Shown piece by piece: positions 8,641 to 17,683 of a stretch of 64,000 nt of DNA. This DNA comes from Prevotella sp. (lineage in GTDB: Bacteria > Bacteroidota > Bacteroidia > Bacteroidales > Bacteroidaceae). The translations under genes were made by a program, and so were the position numbers. How positions within the stretch are numbered: position 1 is the first letter of the stretch; each line of letters begins with the position of its first letter. The DNA is taken from positions 1 to 64,000 of the forward strand of contig JAFZVV010000011.1 in the NCBI GenBank assembly GCA_017617615.1, in the 5' to 3' direction. The notes beneath the pieces were generated by a model, which did no database searches, was not told the origin of the DNA, and saw only the letters and a list, made by a program, of their open reading frames with translations.

Positions 8641-8961
8641 ATGACACAAGAAGAGAAAACCACCATAGAGGGCCGCATCGTTGACGTGCTGCGCACCGTC
8701 TTCGACCCTGAGATTCCCGTCAACATCTACGACCTCGGCCTCATCTACCGCATAGACCTGCACGAAGACGGCGCGCTCGACCTCGACATGACCTTCACCG
8801 CACCCTCATGCCCCGCCGCCGACTACATCTTCGAAGACGTGAGGCAGAAAGTGGAGAGCGTGGAAGGCGTGACAGCCGCCAACGTGCAGCTGGTATTCGA
8901 GCCCATGTGGGACATGAGCATGATGAGTGAGGAAGCCCGTGTGGAATTAGGTTACGACTGA
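8641..8961 (+). CDS. DUF59/MIP18 (SufT-like) iron-sulfur assembly protein
   Basis: A 106-residue MIP18-type domain. The family pattern is visible: VFDPEIPVNIYDLGLIY near the start and the conserved Cys in TAPSCPAADYI (about residue 60). Such proteins help mature or move Fe-S clusters. Stand-alone copies are often called SufT or PaaD-like, and no suf genes are in view. The ATG at 8641 follows the preceding stop closely. The stop shares one base with the next start (TGATG). Confidence 0.85.
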   Translation: MTQEEKTTIEGRIVDVLRTVFDPEIPVNIYDLGLIYRIDLHEDGALDLDMTFTAPSCPAADYIFEDVRQKVESVEGVTAANVQLVFEPMWDMSMMSEEARVELGYD

Positions 8962-9728
8962 TGAACAAGAACATATATTTCCTCTCCGACGCCCACCTGG
9001 GGTCATTGGCCATAGAACACGGGCGCACACAAGAGCGGCGCATCGTGAGGTTCCTCGACAGCATCAAGCACAAGGCTGCCGCCATTTACCTGTTGGGCGA
9101 CATGTTCGACTTCTGGAATGAGTACCGCTATGTGGTGCCCAAAGGATATACGCGGTTTCTCGGGAAACTCTCCGAACTTACCGACATGGGCGTGGAGGTG
9201 CACTTCTTCACGGGCAACCACGACATGTGGACCTATGGCTACCTGGAGGAGGAATGCGGAGTCATCGTGCACTACAAGCCCCTCACCACCGAAATCTACG
9301 GCAAGGTATTCTACCTGGCCCACGGCGACGGCCTGGGCGACCCCGACAACAAGTTCAAACTGCTGCGCTACCTCTTCCATAACCGCACCTGCCAGAAACT
9401 CCTCAACACCATCCACCCCCGTTGGGTGATGTCGTTGGGACTCACCTGGGCCAAGCACAGCCGCATGAAACGCGCCGACGGCAAGGAGCCTCCCTATATG
9501 GGTGAGGAAAAGGAGCACCTGGTACTGTGGACCAAGGAATACATGAAGCAGCATAGCGATATCGATTTCTTCATCTACGGCCACCGGCACATCGAACTCG
9601 ACCTGATGCTCTCACGGAAGACCCGCATGATGATTATCGGCGACTGGATATGGCAGTACACCTATGTCGTCTTCGATGGCGAGCATATCTTCCTTGAAGA
9701 ATACGTGGAAGGCGAAAGCCAGCCATAA
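8961..9728 (+). CDS. lpxH: UDP-2,3-diacylglucosamine diphosphatase (LpxH-type)
   Basis: A 255-residue calcineurin-like metallophosphoesterase. All metal-binding blocks are present: SDAHLG (Asp10, His12), GDMFDFW (46-52), GNHD (85-88), HGDGLG (121-126) and GHRH near residue 200. The FDFW after the GD block and the length are typical of LpxH, which removes UMP from UDP-diacylglucosamine in lipid A synthesis at the inner membrane. A divergent phosphoesterase of other use cannot be excluded. It overlaps the DUF59 gene by one base. Confidence 0.85.
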   Translation: MNKNIYFLSDAHLGSLAIEHGRTQERRIVRFLDSIKHKAAAIYLLGDMFDFWNEYRYVVPKGYTRFLGKLSELTDMGVEVHFFTGNHDMWTYGYLEEECGVIVHYKPLTTEIYGKVFYLAHGDGLGDPDNKFKLLRYLFHNRTCQKLLNTIHPRWVMSLGLTWAKHSRMKRADGKEPPYMGEEKEHLVLWTKEYMKQHSDIDFFIYGHRHIELDLMLSRKTRMMIIGDWIWQYTYVVFDGEHIFLEEYVEGESQP

Positions 9729-9732
9729 CCAC

Positions 9733-9766
9733 GAAAAAAAGCGTCTCCCGTTGGAGGCGCTTTTTT
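9733..9766. terminator. Bidirectional terminator between lpxH and ackA
   Basis: A 10-bp stem (AAGCGTCTCC 9739-9748 with GGAGGCGCTT 9753-9762, one G-T pair) flanked by A7 on the left and T6 on the right. It ends both the plus-strand lpxH group and the minus-strand pta-ackA operon. Confidence 0.88.
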
Positions 9767-9782
9767 CTTTCTTAGAGGGGAG

Positions 9783-10973
9783 TCAGAGCAGGTTCATCGT
9801 GTCGGTAGCAATCATCAGTTCCTCGTCGGTAGGGATGACACACACCGTGACCTTCGACCCATCGGCAGAGATGATGGCCTCCTCGCCACGGGTCTTGTTC
9901 TTCTCGGCGTCGAACTGCACGCCCAGGAACTCCAGGTCCTTGCACACTTCCTCGCGCATGCCCATCTGGTTCTCGCCCACACCGGCAGTGAAGACGATGA
10001 TATCCACGCCACCCATGGCAGCGGCATAGGCACCGATGTATTTCCTGATGCGGTAGAAATACATGTCGAGTGCCAGTTGCGCACGCTCGTTGCCTTCTTT
10101 CGCAGCACTCTCCACATCACGCATGTCGCTGCTCTCACCTGTGATACCCAGCACACCGCTCTGCTTGTTGAGCAGGTTCGACATGCCATCGGGGTCGAGT
10201 TCGAGTTTCTTCTCCAGGAAGGTGATGGCACCACCATCGATGTCACCGCAGCGCGTGCCCATCATCAGGCCCTCGAGAGGCGTCAGGCCCATTGTGGTGT
10301 CCACACACTGGCCGTCTTTCACGGCAGCAATCGAACCGCCATTGCCGATGTGGCAGGTGATGATACGCTTGCCCTTGGGGTTCACATCGAGGAATTCACA
10401 CACCCGCTGTGACACATAGCGGTGACTCGTGCCATGGAAACCGTAGCGGCGCACGCCAAACTGCTTGTAAAGCCTGTAAGGCAACGCATACATATAGGCC
10501 TTCTTCGGCATGGTCTGATGGAAGGCGGTGTCGAACACGCCTACCTGAGGCAGGCCAGGCATCAACTCGCTCACGGCGCGCACGCCCTTCAGATTGGCAG
10601 GGTTGTGGAGCGGAGCCAGGTCGATACAACTCTCAAAGGCATCGAGCACCTCGTCATTGAGCAGCACGCTCTTGTTGAATTTCTCGCCGCCGTGCACCAT
10701 ACGGTGCCCCACGGCATCTATTTCCTTGAGGTCCTTGATGGCGCCTATCTCCCTGTCGGTGAGCAGGGAGAAGATGAACTTCACGCCCTCTGTGTGCTCC
10801 GGGATGTCATGCATGATGGTCTTCTTCTCGCCATTGGGAAGTTTCACTTTCACGAAAGCGCCTTCCATTCCCACACGCTCTGCGCCACCCGAGGCCATTA
10901 CCTCCTTGGTGTCCATATCGTAGAGCGCATACTTGATTGACGATGAACCACAGTTTAAGACTAATATTTTCAT
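9783..10973 (-). CDS. ackA: Acetate kinase
   Basis: A 396-residue enzyme that turns acetyl phosphate and ADP into acetate and ATP. It starts MKILVLNCGSSSIKY, the acetate kinase N-terminal signature, and carries GFHGTSHRYV in the middle and a late GVGENQMGMREEV block. Length is standard. The ATG at 10973 was chosen because it begins the conserved signature; the longer open frame would overlap pta. It lies 34 bases after pta on the minus strand, so the two form the acetate-fermentation operon. Confidence 0.97.
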   Translation of the reverse strand: MKILVLNCGSSSIKYALYDMDTKEVMASGGAERVGMEGAFVKVKLPNGEKKTIMHDIPEHTEGVKFIFSLLTDREIGAIKDLKEIDAVGHRMVHGGEKFNKSVLLNDEVLDAFESCIDLAPLHNPANLKGVRAVSELMPGLPQVGVFDTAFHQTMPKKAYMYALPYRLYKQFGVRRYGFHGTSHRYVSQRVCEFLDVNPKGKRIITCHIGNGGSIAAVKDGQCVDTTMGLTPLEGLMMGTRCGDIDGGAITFLEKKLELDPDGMSNLLNKQSGVLGITGESSDMRDVESAAKEGNERAQLALDMYFYRIRKYIGAYAAAMGGVDIIVFTAGVGENQMGMREEVCKDLEFLGVQFDAEKNKTRGEEAIISADGSKVTVCVIPTDEELMIATDTMNLL

Positions 10974-11007
10974 TGCGTTTTGATTGTTGGTGTTGTTGCT
11001 AATGTGA

Positions 11008-12015
11008 TTACTTGGCATCCATGGCCTGGCAGGCGGTGATGGCAACCATCTTGTAAATATCATCGACAGAACAGCCACGGCTCAAGTCGTTCACCGGACG
11101 GGCGATACCCTGGAGGATGGGACCGAGTGCCTCGGCATCACCCAGGCGCTGCACCATCTTATAACCGATGTTGCCTACCTCGAGGTTGGGGAACACCAGT
11201 ACGTTGGCCTTCCCTGCAATTTCGCTGCCAGGAGCCTTCTTCGCACCCACCGACGGCACGAGGGCAGCATCGGCCTGCAGCTCTCCATCGACCTTCAGCG
11301 TGGGGTCGAGTTCCTTGGCCAGACGGGTAGCCTCTATCACCTTGTCCACCACCTCGTGCGTGGCACTTCCCTTCGTCGAGAAACTCAGCATGGCCACACG
11401 GGGGTCATCGAAACCTGCCACGCTCCTTGCAGTCTGTGCCGTGCACACGGCTATCTGCGAGAGTTGCGCAGCATCGGGCATCGGGGTGACGGCCACGTCG
11501 CCCACCACGAGGATGCCGTTCTCGCCATACTGCGGCTGTTTGGTGATGAGAAGCATAGCTCCACTCACACAAGTAATGCCCGGCGAGCACTTGATAATCT
11601 GCAATGCCGGACGAAGGGTGTCGCCCGTAGTGCTCAGCGCGCCCGAAATCTGACCGTCGGCTCCCTCGGTCTTGATAATCATACAACCCAGGTAAAGCGG
11701 GTTCTTCACCAGTTCGCGGGCTTTCTCTATCGTCATGCCCTTCTTCTTGCGCAACTCCGTGAGCAACTCGGCATACTCCTCGCTCCTGGGGTTGTTCTCC
11801 GGGTCGATGAGAGTGGCCTTGTCGATGTGCTCCAGTCCCCACTCCTTGGCCAGGGCGTGTATTTCGTCGGGATTGCCAATCAAAATAAGGTCGGCGATGT
11901 CCTCGGCAAGCACTCTGTCGGCTGCCCTCAATGTGCGCTCCTCCGTTGCCTCGGGAAGCACGATACGCTGCTTGTTGCTCTTGGCGCGTTCGATGATTTG
12001 CTGTACTAAACTCAT
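11008..12015 (-). CDS. pta: Phosphate acetyltransferase
   Basis: A 335-residue short-form phosphotransacetylase (about 330 residues, without the DRTGG/regulatory N-terminus of the enterobacterial enzyme). It makes acetyl phosphate from acetyl-CoA and phosphate, which AckA next door uses for ATP. Recognised by RIVLPEATEERTLRAAD near the start, SGALSTTGDTLRPALQ in the middle and the end ARPVNDLSRGCSVDDIY. First gene of pta-ackA. Confidence 0.96.
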   Translation of the reverse strand: MSLVQQIIERAKSNKQRIVLPEATEERTLRAADRVLAEDIADLILIGNPDEIHALAKEWGLEHIDKATLIDPENNPRSEEYAELLTELRKKKGMTIEKARELVKNPLYLGCMIIKTEGADGQISGALSTTGDTLRPALQIIKCSPGITCVSGAMLLITKQPQYGENGILVVGDVAVTPMPDAAQLSQIAVCTAQTARSVAGFDDPRVAMLSFSTKGSATHEVVDKVIEATRLAKELDPTLKVDGELQADAALVPSVGAKKAPGSEIAGKANVLVFPNLEVGNIGYKMVQRLGDAEALGPILQGIARPVNDLSRGCSVDDIYKMVAITACQAMDAK

Positions 12016-12065
12016 AGTTGTTTTTTGAATTATTGTGTTTTTATAGGATTATCTTTACCTTTTTG

Positions 12066-12073
12066 CAAAGTTA
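12066..12073 (-). promoter_or_regulatory. -7 box of pta-ackA
   Basis: Minus-strand TAACTTTG, 50 bases upstream of the pta start. No TTTG is seen at the expected -33 distance. Confidence 0.45.
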
Positions 12074-12156
12074 ATGAAAAAAAACGGCATCGTGTCACTT
12101 CGTCCAGTGATTTATGATTTTTTTGGTTTTCCAAACCAAACCTGTCTGACACCAAT

Positions 12157-12933
12157 CTAATCCTGGCGGAGTTCCTTTACCAGGAAACTCTCCAGGTCCT
12201 CGAACGAGAGACGTACGTTGATCTTGCCTCTCACCGCCACGCTCACCCTGCCGGTTTCCTCGGAAACGATGATGGCCAGCGCATCGGTCTCCTCGGTGAT
12301 GCCTATACCTGCACGGTGGCGCAGGCCTAATTCCTTGGGAATATCAAGGCTATGGCTCACGGGCAGCACACAGCCTGCCGCGAGGATTCGCTTCTTCGAG
12401 ATAATCATGGCACCATCGTGCAATGGCGAACCCTTGTAGAAAATGTTCTCGATGAGACGCTGGTTGATGTTGGCATCCACCATCTCACCCCTCTCCTGCA
12501 TGAACTCGTCGAGGGGGATATTGCGCTCGACGACGATGAGTGCCCCCACCTTGTCCTTGGCCATGCTCATGCATGCGCCCACCACGGGCATGATATACTT
12601 CATGTCGACAGGTGCCTTGCGGCGCCCCATGATAAACCTCAGCAGCGGAGACATTCGCTGGTGCGCACCGAGGTTATAGAAGAACTGGCGTATCTCTTTC
12701 TGGAACAGCACGATGAAGCCGATAACACCCACGCTCACCAACTTGTCGAGGATGCTGCCGAGCAACTTCATCTCAAGCACCACACTCACCACCAGCCATA
12801 GAAGGATGAAGATGAGGATGCCGATGAACACGTTCATCGAGCGCGACTCCTTCATCAGCCTGTAGCTGTAGTAGAGCAGTATCGCGACCAAGAAGATGTC
12901 GATGAAATCCAAAAACTTAAAATCCAGAAGCAT
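12157..12933 (-). CDS. cdaA: Diadenylate cyclase CdaA
   Basis: A 258-residue enzyme that makes the second messenger c-di-AMP from two ATP. Three membrane helices occupy residues 8-25, 34-52 and 64-78, followed by the DAC domain with the catalytic DGA (173-175) and RHR (205-207) motifs in the contexts LHDGAMI and GLRHRAGIG. This is the CdaA architecture. It follows folP after 16 bases, an adjacency seen often in Bacteroidetes. No CdaR or GlmM gene is nearby, unlike in Firmicutes. Confidence 0.94.
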   Translation of the reverse strand: MLLDFKFLDFIDIFLVAILLYYSYRLMKESRSMNVFIGILIFILLWLVVSVVLEMKLLGSILDKLVSVGVIGFIVLFQKEIRQFFYNLGAHQRMSPLLRFIMGRRKAPVDMKYIMPVVGACMSMAKDKVGALIVVERNIPLDEFMQERGEMVDANINQRLIENIFYKGSPLHDGAMIISKKRILAAGCVLPVSHSLDIPKELGLRHRAGIGITEETDALAIIVSEETGRVSVAVRGKINVRLSFEDLESFLVKELRQD

Positions 12934-12949
12934 AGGCCTTTACTTATCT

Positions 12950-13807
12950 TCAACGTTCATAACTACGTACCTCTTCCACCACCCTGCATGCCTGCACCGC
13001 GGCAGCCACGTCGTGCACACGCAACACCGATGCGCCTTTCATCAGCGCCACGGCATGCATGGCAGTGGTGGCGTGAAGGGTTTCTTCGGGCGTGCTGCCA
13101 AGGAGGCGCCACAGCATAGACTTGCGCGACACGCCAACCAGCAGGGGCAAGTCCAACGCGAGCAGACGGTCGAGTTGACTCATCAGACGGTAGTTCTGCG
13201 CCAGGTCTTTTCCAAAACCGAACCCCGGGTCAATAAGGATGTCGCTGACACCCAGCGAGTGCAATAGGTTCACGTCGGCCGACAAGGCCAACAGCATCTC
13301 ATCGAGCGTGGGGCGCACGGAGGTGAGCACATAAGGCACACGCAAACGCGCCACCATCCCAAACATCGCGGGAATTTCCTCACGCTCCGACAACGGCTTG
13401 TCGGCACCGATGGCACGGCCACCCTCCGACACGTCATTGATGATGGCGGCACCATAGTCCTCGACTGCCATACGGGCCACATCGGGGCGGAACGTATCGA
13501 CGCTCACCACGGCATCGGGATGACGGTGGCTCACCACGCCAAGGGCCATGCGCAACCGGCACATCTCCTCGGCCTCGCTCACCATGGCAGCACCGGGACG
13601 GGTGGAATAGGCTCCCACATCGATGATGGCACCGCCCTCGCCCACTATCTCATCGGCACGCCGTGCCACTTCGTCTTCGTCGTGCTGGCGGCTGGCGGCA
13701 TAAAACGAGTCGGGCGTTACATTGAGAATGCCCATCACCTGCGGTGAAGCCAGTGAGAGCAGTTTCCCCCGTACATTGATGGTATAACCAGAGTCCGTAG
13801 TTTTCAT
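12950..13807 (-). CDS. folP: Dihydropteroate synthase
   Basis: A 285-residue TIM-barrel enzyme that joins p-aminobenzoate to the pterin pyrophosphate in folate synthesis, and the target of sulfonamides. Signatures: MGILNVTPDSFY (25-36), IDVGAYSTRPGA with the pterin-binding Asp, ILIDPGFGFGKD, and a C-terminal RVHDVAA. The start at 13807 gives a short N-terminus that fits the family; the open frame continues upstream past a stretch with no homology. Likely co-transcribed with cdaA. A -7-like TATTTTTG lies at 13816-13823 on the minus strand. Confidence 0.95.
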   Translation of the reverse strand: MKTTDSGYTINVRGKLLSLASPQVMGILNVTPDSFYAASRQHDEDEVARRADEIVGEGGAIIDVGAYSTRPGAAMVSEAEEMCRLRMALGVVSHRHPDAVVSVDTFRPDVARMAVEDYGAAIINDVSEGGRAIGADKPLSEREEIPAMFGMVARLRVPYVLTSVRPTLDEMLLALSADVNLLHSLGVSDILIDPGFGFGKDLAQNYRLMSQLDRLLALDLPLLVGVSRKSMLWRLLGSTPEETLHATTAMHAVALMKGASVLRVHDVAAAVQACRVVEEVRSYER

Positions 13808-13920
13808 TGTAACTGCAAAAATACGAAATAAATCATGAATCACCGAGCAATTTGACGAAGATTTCTGCCACAGCATATTTTTTCAGCCACGACAACAAAA
13901 GCCATATCAAAAAAAAACAC

Positions 13921-13928
13921 TATTTTTG
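13921..13928 (+). promoter_or_regulatory. -7 box of murF
   Basis: TATTTTTG followed by CACG, 20 bases upstream of the murF ATG. No clear -33 TTTG at 19-21 bases. Confidence 0.45.
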
Positions 13929-13948
13929 CACGAACAAATTCCTTTACC

Positions 13949-15250
13949 ATGCAAATAGAAAAACTTTACGAAATATTCGAGCAGCATCCCACCGTGACCA
14001 CCGACACACGGCAGTGCACTCCCGGTGCGCTATTCTTCGCACTGAAGGGAGAGACATTCGACGGCAACAAGTTTGCCTCACAGGCACTGGAGAAAGGATG
14101 TGCCTACGCCGTCATCGACGAGGCAGAATATGCCCTCAACGACGACCCCAGATTCATTCTGGTCGACAATGTACTCACCACCCTGCAGCAACTGGCACGC
14201 CACCACCGCCGTACCCTCGGCACCAGAATCATCGGCGTGACAGGCACCAATGGCAAGACCACGACAAAAGAACTCATCGCCACCGTGCTGAGTCAAAAAT
14301 ACAACGTTCTCTACACACAAGGCAACTTCAACAACGACATTGGCGTGCCAAAGACGCTCTTGCAACTCACCAAGGACCATGACATCGCCGTGGTGGAAAT
14401 GGGGGCCAGTCATCCAGGCGACATCAAGACGCTCGTCAACGTCGTGGAACCCGACTATGGCATCATCACCAATGTGGGGAAGGCGCATCTCCAGGGATTC
14501 GGCAGTCTTGAGGGGGTGTTGCACACCAAAGGCGAACTCTATGACTTCCTACGTGGGAAAGAAGAGAGCGTGGTATTCATCGACAACGGCAACGAATTGC
14601 TGAAAGGTATTGCCAACGGACTAAGTCTAGTCACCTACGGCACGAATGGCGAAAAAGACCTCTGCGTGGGCGGAGAGGTGCTGTCGTGCGCACCGATGCT
14701 GCAGTTCAGATGGCGGCATGGTGCAGGCCAATGGCATGAGGTAACCACCCACCTCATCGGCACCTACAACGTGACCAATATGCTGGCTGCTGCCTGCATA
14801 GGCCTCTACTTCGGCGTAGAACCCGAACAGATCGACGAGGCACTCTCGGCATACCGACCCACCAACAACCGCTCACAACTCACCATAACCGAGCACAACA
14901 GCCTGATTGTAGACACCTACAACGCCAACCCCACCAGCATGAACGCCGCACTGTGCAACTTCCGCGACATGGAAGTATCGCCCAAAATGGCCATCCTCGG
15001 TGCCATGCGCGAGTTGGGCGATAGCAGCGAGGAGGAGCACCGCAAGGTCATCAACTTCTTATTGGAGAATGGCTTCCGTGAGGTGTGGCTCGTAGGTGAG
15101 GAGTTCCACTTCGAGGGATGCCCTTACCCATGTTTCCATGATGTGGAGGAAGTGAAGAAAGCCATCGGCGAGAAACGGCCCGAAGGATACTACATCCTCA
15201 TCAAGGGCAGCAACAGCACGCGTCTTTTCGAACTGCCACCGCTGTTGTAA
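13949..15250 (+). CDS. murF: UDP-MurNAc-tripeptide--D-Ala-D-Ala ligase
   Basis: A 433-residue Mur ligase that adds the Ddl product D-Ala-D-Ala to UDP-MurNAc-tripeptide in the cytoplasm. The ATP-binding loop GVTGTNGKTTTKE lies at about 96-108. The N-terminal substrate domain (TDTRQCTPGALFFAL) and the C-terminal domain (IVDTYNANPTSM, then LGAMRELGDSSEEEH) are in family order. It is separate from the mra cluster at 61.7 kb, as is usual in Bacteroidales. Confidence 0.95.
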   Translation: MQIEKLYEIFEQHPTVTTDTRQCTPGALFFALKGETFDGNKFASQALEKGCAYAVIDEAEYALNDDPRFILVDNVLTTLQQLARHHRRTLGTRIIGVTGTNGKTTTKELIATVLSQKYNVLYTQGNFNNDIGVPKTLLQLTKDHDIAVVEMGASHPGDIKTLVNVVEPDYGIITNVGKAHLQGFGSLEGVLHTKGELYDFLRGKEESVVFIDNGNELLKGIANGLSLVTYGTNGEKDLCVGGEVLSCAPMLQFRWRHGAGQWHEVTTHLIGTYNVTNMLAAACIGLYFGVEPEQIDEALSAYRPTNNRSQLTITEHNSLIVDTYNANPTSMNAALCNFRDMEVSPKMAILGAMRELGDSSEEEHRKVINFLLENGFREVWLVGEEFHFEGCPYPCFHDVEEVKKAIGEKRPEGYYILIKGSNSTRLFELPPLL

Positions 15251-15292
15251 GACAGCATTATTACCACTAGCAGAAAGAAAAAATAGGAAAAA

Positions 15293-15324
15293 TTTGCCGA
15301 TATGGCAAATTTGCACTATCTTTG
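15293..15324 (+). promoter_or_regulatory. Promoter of tRNA-Pro
   Basis: TTTG (15293-15296), 20 bases, TATCTTTG (15317-15324), ending 11 bases before the mature tRNA 5' end. Exact consensus match. Confidence 0.8.
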
Positions 15325-15335
15325 CACCGCAAAAT

Positions 15336-15408
15336 CGGGATGTAGCGCAGTTGGTAGCGCACTACGTTCGGGACGTAGGGGTCGGGCGTTCGAGTCGCCT
15401 CATCCCGA
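15336..15408 (+). tRNA. tRNA-Pro (anticodon CGG)
   Basis: A full cloverleaf can be drawn. The acceptor stem CGGGATG pairs with CATCCCG, the D stem is GCGC/GCGC, the anticodon stem CTACG/CGTAG has the loop TTCGGGA, and the T arm holds GTTCGAGT. The discriminator is A and CCA is not encoded. Anticodon CGG reads the proline codon CCG. An accessory AT-rich region begins directly downstream, and a degenerate copy of the T-arm/acceptor 3' sequence lies at 18059-18084. Confidence 0.95.
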
Positions 15409-15833
15409 CTTTTTCAAGAGTCAAGTGCCTGATAATCAGGCACTTGAATTTTTTTAACACCGAATTTGCACAACATTTGCACAACCGAGGCCCATTTTGG
15501 GGTGAAAAAAGATGTTCAGAAGCGTTAGCTGACAATACTTTACGACTGCGAAACATTTAGAACATTTTTCAGCAATAGAAATTGGTTACATAGTGCAACG
15601 GAAGCAGGCTGATGCTCTCTAATTGATTACGGCTGAAACAATTAAACGACAATCCCTAACATAAAAGGCCCACATAGGAAACCGAAGGCCTGGCTAGACC
15701 ACAAACGTTCAGCTTTCTATGTGAGAAATTGCAGTACATGATTCTTAAACTTCGACAATTCCGTCTTTCAGTTCAATCTTCTTCTGTTTGCTTTGCAGGC
15801 AAGTGAATCAACAGCGCACAGCTAGTCTCTTTT
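15409..15833. other. Gene-free stretch behind tRNA-Pro, probably decayed mobile DNA
   Basis: Apart from the terminator at 15421-15455 no intact gene is seen. A short minus-strand reading at about 15745-15800 gives a plausible protein C-terminus (ending KKIELKDGIVEV then stop) but upstream it runs into a stop, so it could be a gene remnant. A 7-bp inverted repeat CACATAG/CTATGTG surrounds 15672-15724. No integrase is recognisable. Confidence 0.4.
15421..15455 (+). terminator. Terminator after tRNA-Pro
   Basis: A perfect 13-bp inverted repeat around one central base (15421-15447), followed by a run of seven T on the plus strand. Typical intrinsic terminator, 13 bases after the tRNA end. Confidence 0.85.
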
Positions 15834-16862
15834 TTATTTTATACAGATATACCCTTTATGGAAGTCATCGGTGTCACAAAATAAACGACCGCTTTTCAAC
15901 CATATTTTTTCTCCCGTATTGAATATGAAATTTTCATCCGTGTAATAACGGTCTGGATCTCTTTCTTCAGTAGCCACATGCTCTAACCTGCCTTGTTCAT
16001 ATTCTATTACATGGTTTTCCCATTCATCGTCGGAGGTACCAATGTATTTGCCACGAAGGACTTTCCCTGTCTTATCAATGACCTTCCAAGAGCTCCCGTC
16101 GAAGACAAGTGATATGCCGTGATAAAATTGGCTCACACTCAAATATATGGGATTGACTACAATGTGACCCCTTTCGTCCTTGAACCCCCATCTTCCACTT
16201 GTGCCCTGAATGGCGGCCAATCCTTCTGAAAACTCCATGGTGTCTTTCAGCATGTATGGCTCCGTATCGTCTTTCTCCTGTTCATTTGTTTTTGTCTGAC
16301 TTGAACAATATGCCAATCCAAAAATCGAGTCTACATAACCATCCAATTCCCTAAATATATAATTGGTGTCAACTGGCTCCCACCATTCCTTTGACTCAAT
16401 GTCAAATAGAAAATTCACACCGTCATCCAGTATGCCATGCATGGAAGTAGGAAAAGCAACAGTGATTTTCTTAGGGGATTGTTCCAATGAAACGGGATTT
16501 CCATTCCTGTCTATGACCGTCCATTCTCTATCATTGCATACAACCGCCACTCCCTGAAAGAAACGGGTTACTGCCCTGTATTGAGGATGAATAACAAAGT
16601 TGTTGCTTTTGTCTACAAATCCCCAAACTGTTTTTGAATGGGAGTCGTTGCCCTCTTTCATAGATATGGCTGCCAAACCTTCGTGATAAGACTTCTTTTT
16701 TATATGAGACTTCTTTTTTGGCAATGCTTCAGATGCCTTCGTCTCATGTTCAGATGCCTTCGTCTCATGTTCAGATGCCTTCGTTTCATGTTCAGATGCC
16801 TTCGTTTCATGTTCAGGTGTATCTTTGCTACAGCTGAACAGTTTTTTCAAAAAATTAATCAT
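15834..16862 (-). CDS. WG-repeat protein with an N-terminal EHETKAS repeat
   Basis: A 342-residue protein. After a short basic and hydrophobic start (MINFLKKLFSCS) come four tandem copies of the heptapeptide EHETKAS (17-44) and a Lys-rich stretch. Then follow WG-type repeats, about 40-50 residues each, with the pattern G-F/W-x-D-x-x-G-x-x-V-x-x-P-x-Y and later W-x-V-I-D-x-x-G (seen twice clearly, around 82-125 and 225-270). WG-repeat proteins are common in Bacteroidetes and their function is not established. Base composition is lower in GC than the housekeeping neighbours, which suggests transfer together with the HigBA pair. No lipobox is convincing. Confidence 0.75.
   Translation of the reverse strand: MINFLKKLFSCSKDTPEHETKASEHETKASEHETKASEHETKASEALPKKKSHIKKKSYHEGLAAISMKEGNDSHSKTVWGFVDKSNNFVIHPQYRAVTRFFQGVAVVCNDREWTVIDRNGNPVSLEQSPKKITVAFPTSMHGILDDGVNFLFDIESKEWWEPVDTNYIFRELDGYVDSIFGLAYCSSQTKTNEQEKDDTEPYMLKDTMEFSEGLAAIQGTSGRWGFKDERGHIVVNPIYLSVSQFYHGISLVFDGSSWKVIDKTGKVLRGKYIGTSDDEWENHVIEYEQGRLEHVATEERDPDRYYTDENFIFNTGEKIWLKSGRLFCDTDDFHKGYICIK
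16731..16814 (-). repeat. Four tandem 21-bp repeats
   Basis: Four near-identical 21-bp units encode (EHETKAS)x4 in the WG-repeat gene; two units differ from the other two by one synonymous change. The unit is a multiple of three, so copy changes keep the frame. Confidence 0.9.
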
Positions 16863-17336
16863 TATGTTTATACTCTAATTCCGTGTCGAACACAACTTCT
16901 ATATTAGGGACTGTCGTAAAAAATCAAGAATATTTATAACTATCTATTTATCAATACGATACAGATTTCGAACCTTTATTGATGATAAGCCCCCTGACAC
17001 CGTGGAAAAGTGAAAAATCGGGGGAATTACAAACTTAAATGCAATGCTTAAGCCTACAAAGTGAAGTGTCCAAGTTCACATGTTCAGAAAAGCGAAATGC
17101 GCAATCTAATATGTCTGCAAAGCCCAATAAGGCAATTTGCATTGACAAAGATATACATTTTTAGTGATTTATCAACTATTCAAAGAGAAAATATTGATTC
17201 TTGAGACATAAATGCCTCTCGGGAACAGTAAATTATGGGCGCATTTTTAAGAATAACAAGAAAGGCTATGAAAATTTACTCAAAATGTATCGTTATTTGG
17301 AAACTATTGTATATCTTTGTAATCTAAATATCAATT
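16863..17336. other. AT-rich intergenic region upstream of HigBA
   Basis: No open frame or RNA gene is recognisable over 470 bases. A -7-like TATCTTTG at 17312-17319 lies 17 bases before the toxin ATG; the only nearby TTTG (17296-17299) is too close (12 bases), so the promoter is only partly supported. Confidence 0.4.
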
Positions 17337-17681
17337 ATGTCTGGAAAAGGCTTTGAGTTTGTCATGTTGGAAGAGGCAAAGAATTTCATTCTTAGCCTGC
17401 AAGAGTCTGCCAGAAAGAAAGTGCTCTACAACGTGCAGAGAGTAGCGATGGGTGAACGAAATGCGGAATTATTCAAGAAGTTGGAAAGTACCGACATTTG
17501 GGAGTTCCGTACACTTTTCAATGGCATACATTACAGGCTCTTTGCATTTTGGGACACGGACGACAACACACTTGTCATTGCCACACACGGCATCGTCAAA
17601 AAGACACAGAAAACACCAAAGAAAGATATTTCGAAGGCGATTGAGATAAGGAAACACTATTTTGAAAGCAAAAAGAAATAA
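17337..17681 (+). CDS. HigB/Gp49-type toxin
   Basis: A 114-residue protein of the phage-derived Gp49-like HigB family (RelE/ParE superfamily), whose members are ribosome-dependent mRNA cleaving toxins. The family pattern is visible: a basic helical start (EEAKNFILSLQESARKKVLYNV), then ELFKKLESTDIWEFRTLFNGIHYRLFAFWD and a late H-G-I-V-K-K-T-Q-K-T-P. The toxin-first order with an XRE antitoxin 2 bases downstream is the HigBA order. Located in the accessory island behind tRNA-Pro. Confidence 0.9.
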   Translation: MSGKGFEFVMLEEAKNFILSLQESARKKVLYNVQRVAMGERNAELFKKLESTDIWEFRTLFNGIHYRLFAFWDTDDNTLVIATHGIVKKTQKTPKKDISKAIEIRKHYFESKKK

Positions 17682-17683
17682 AT

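Noticed and set aside
15362..15556. A 64-codon frame ending RRLERPTPTSRT
   Set aside because: It is an antisense reading of tRNA-Pro and its terminator, a well-known artefact around tRNA genes.
16731..16814. CRISPR-like spacing of 21-bp units
   Set aside because: The units are directly adjacent with no spacers and encode an in-frame peptide repeat.
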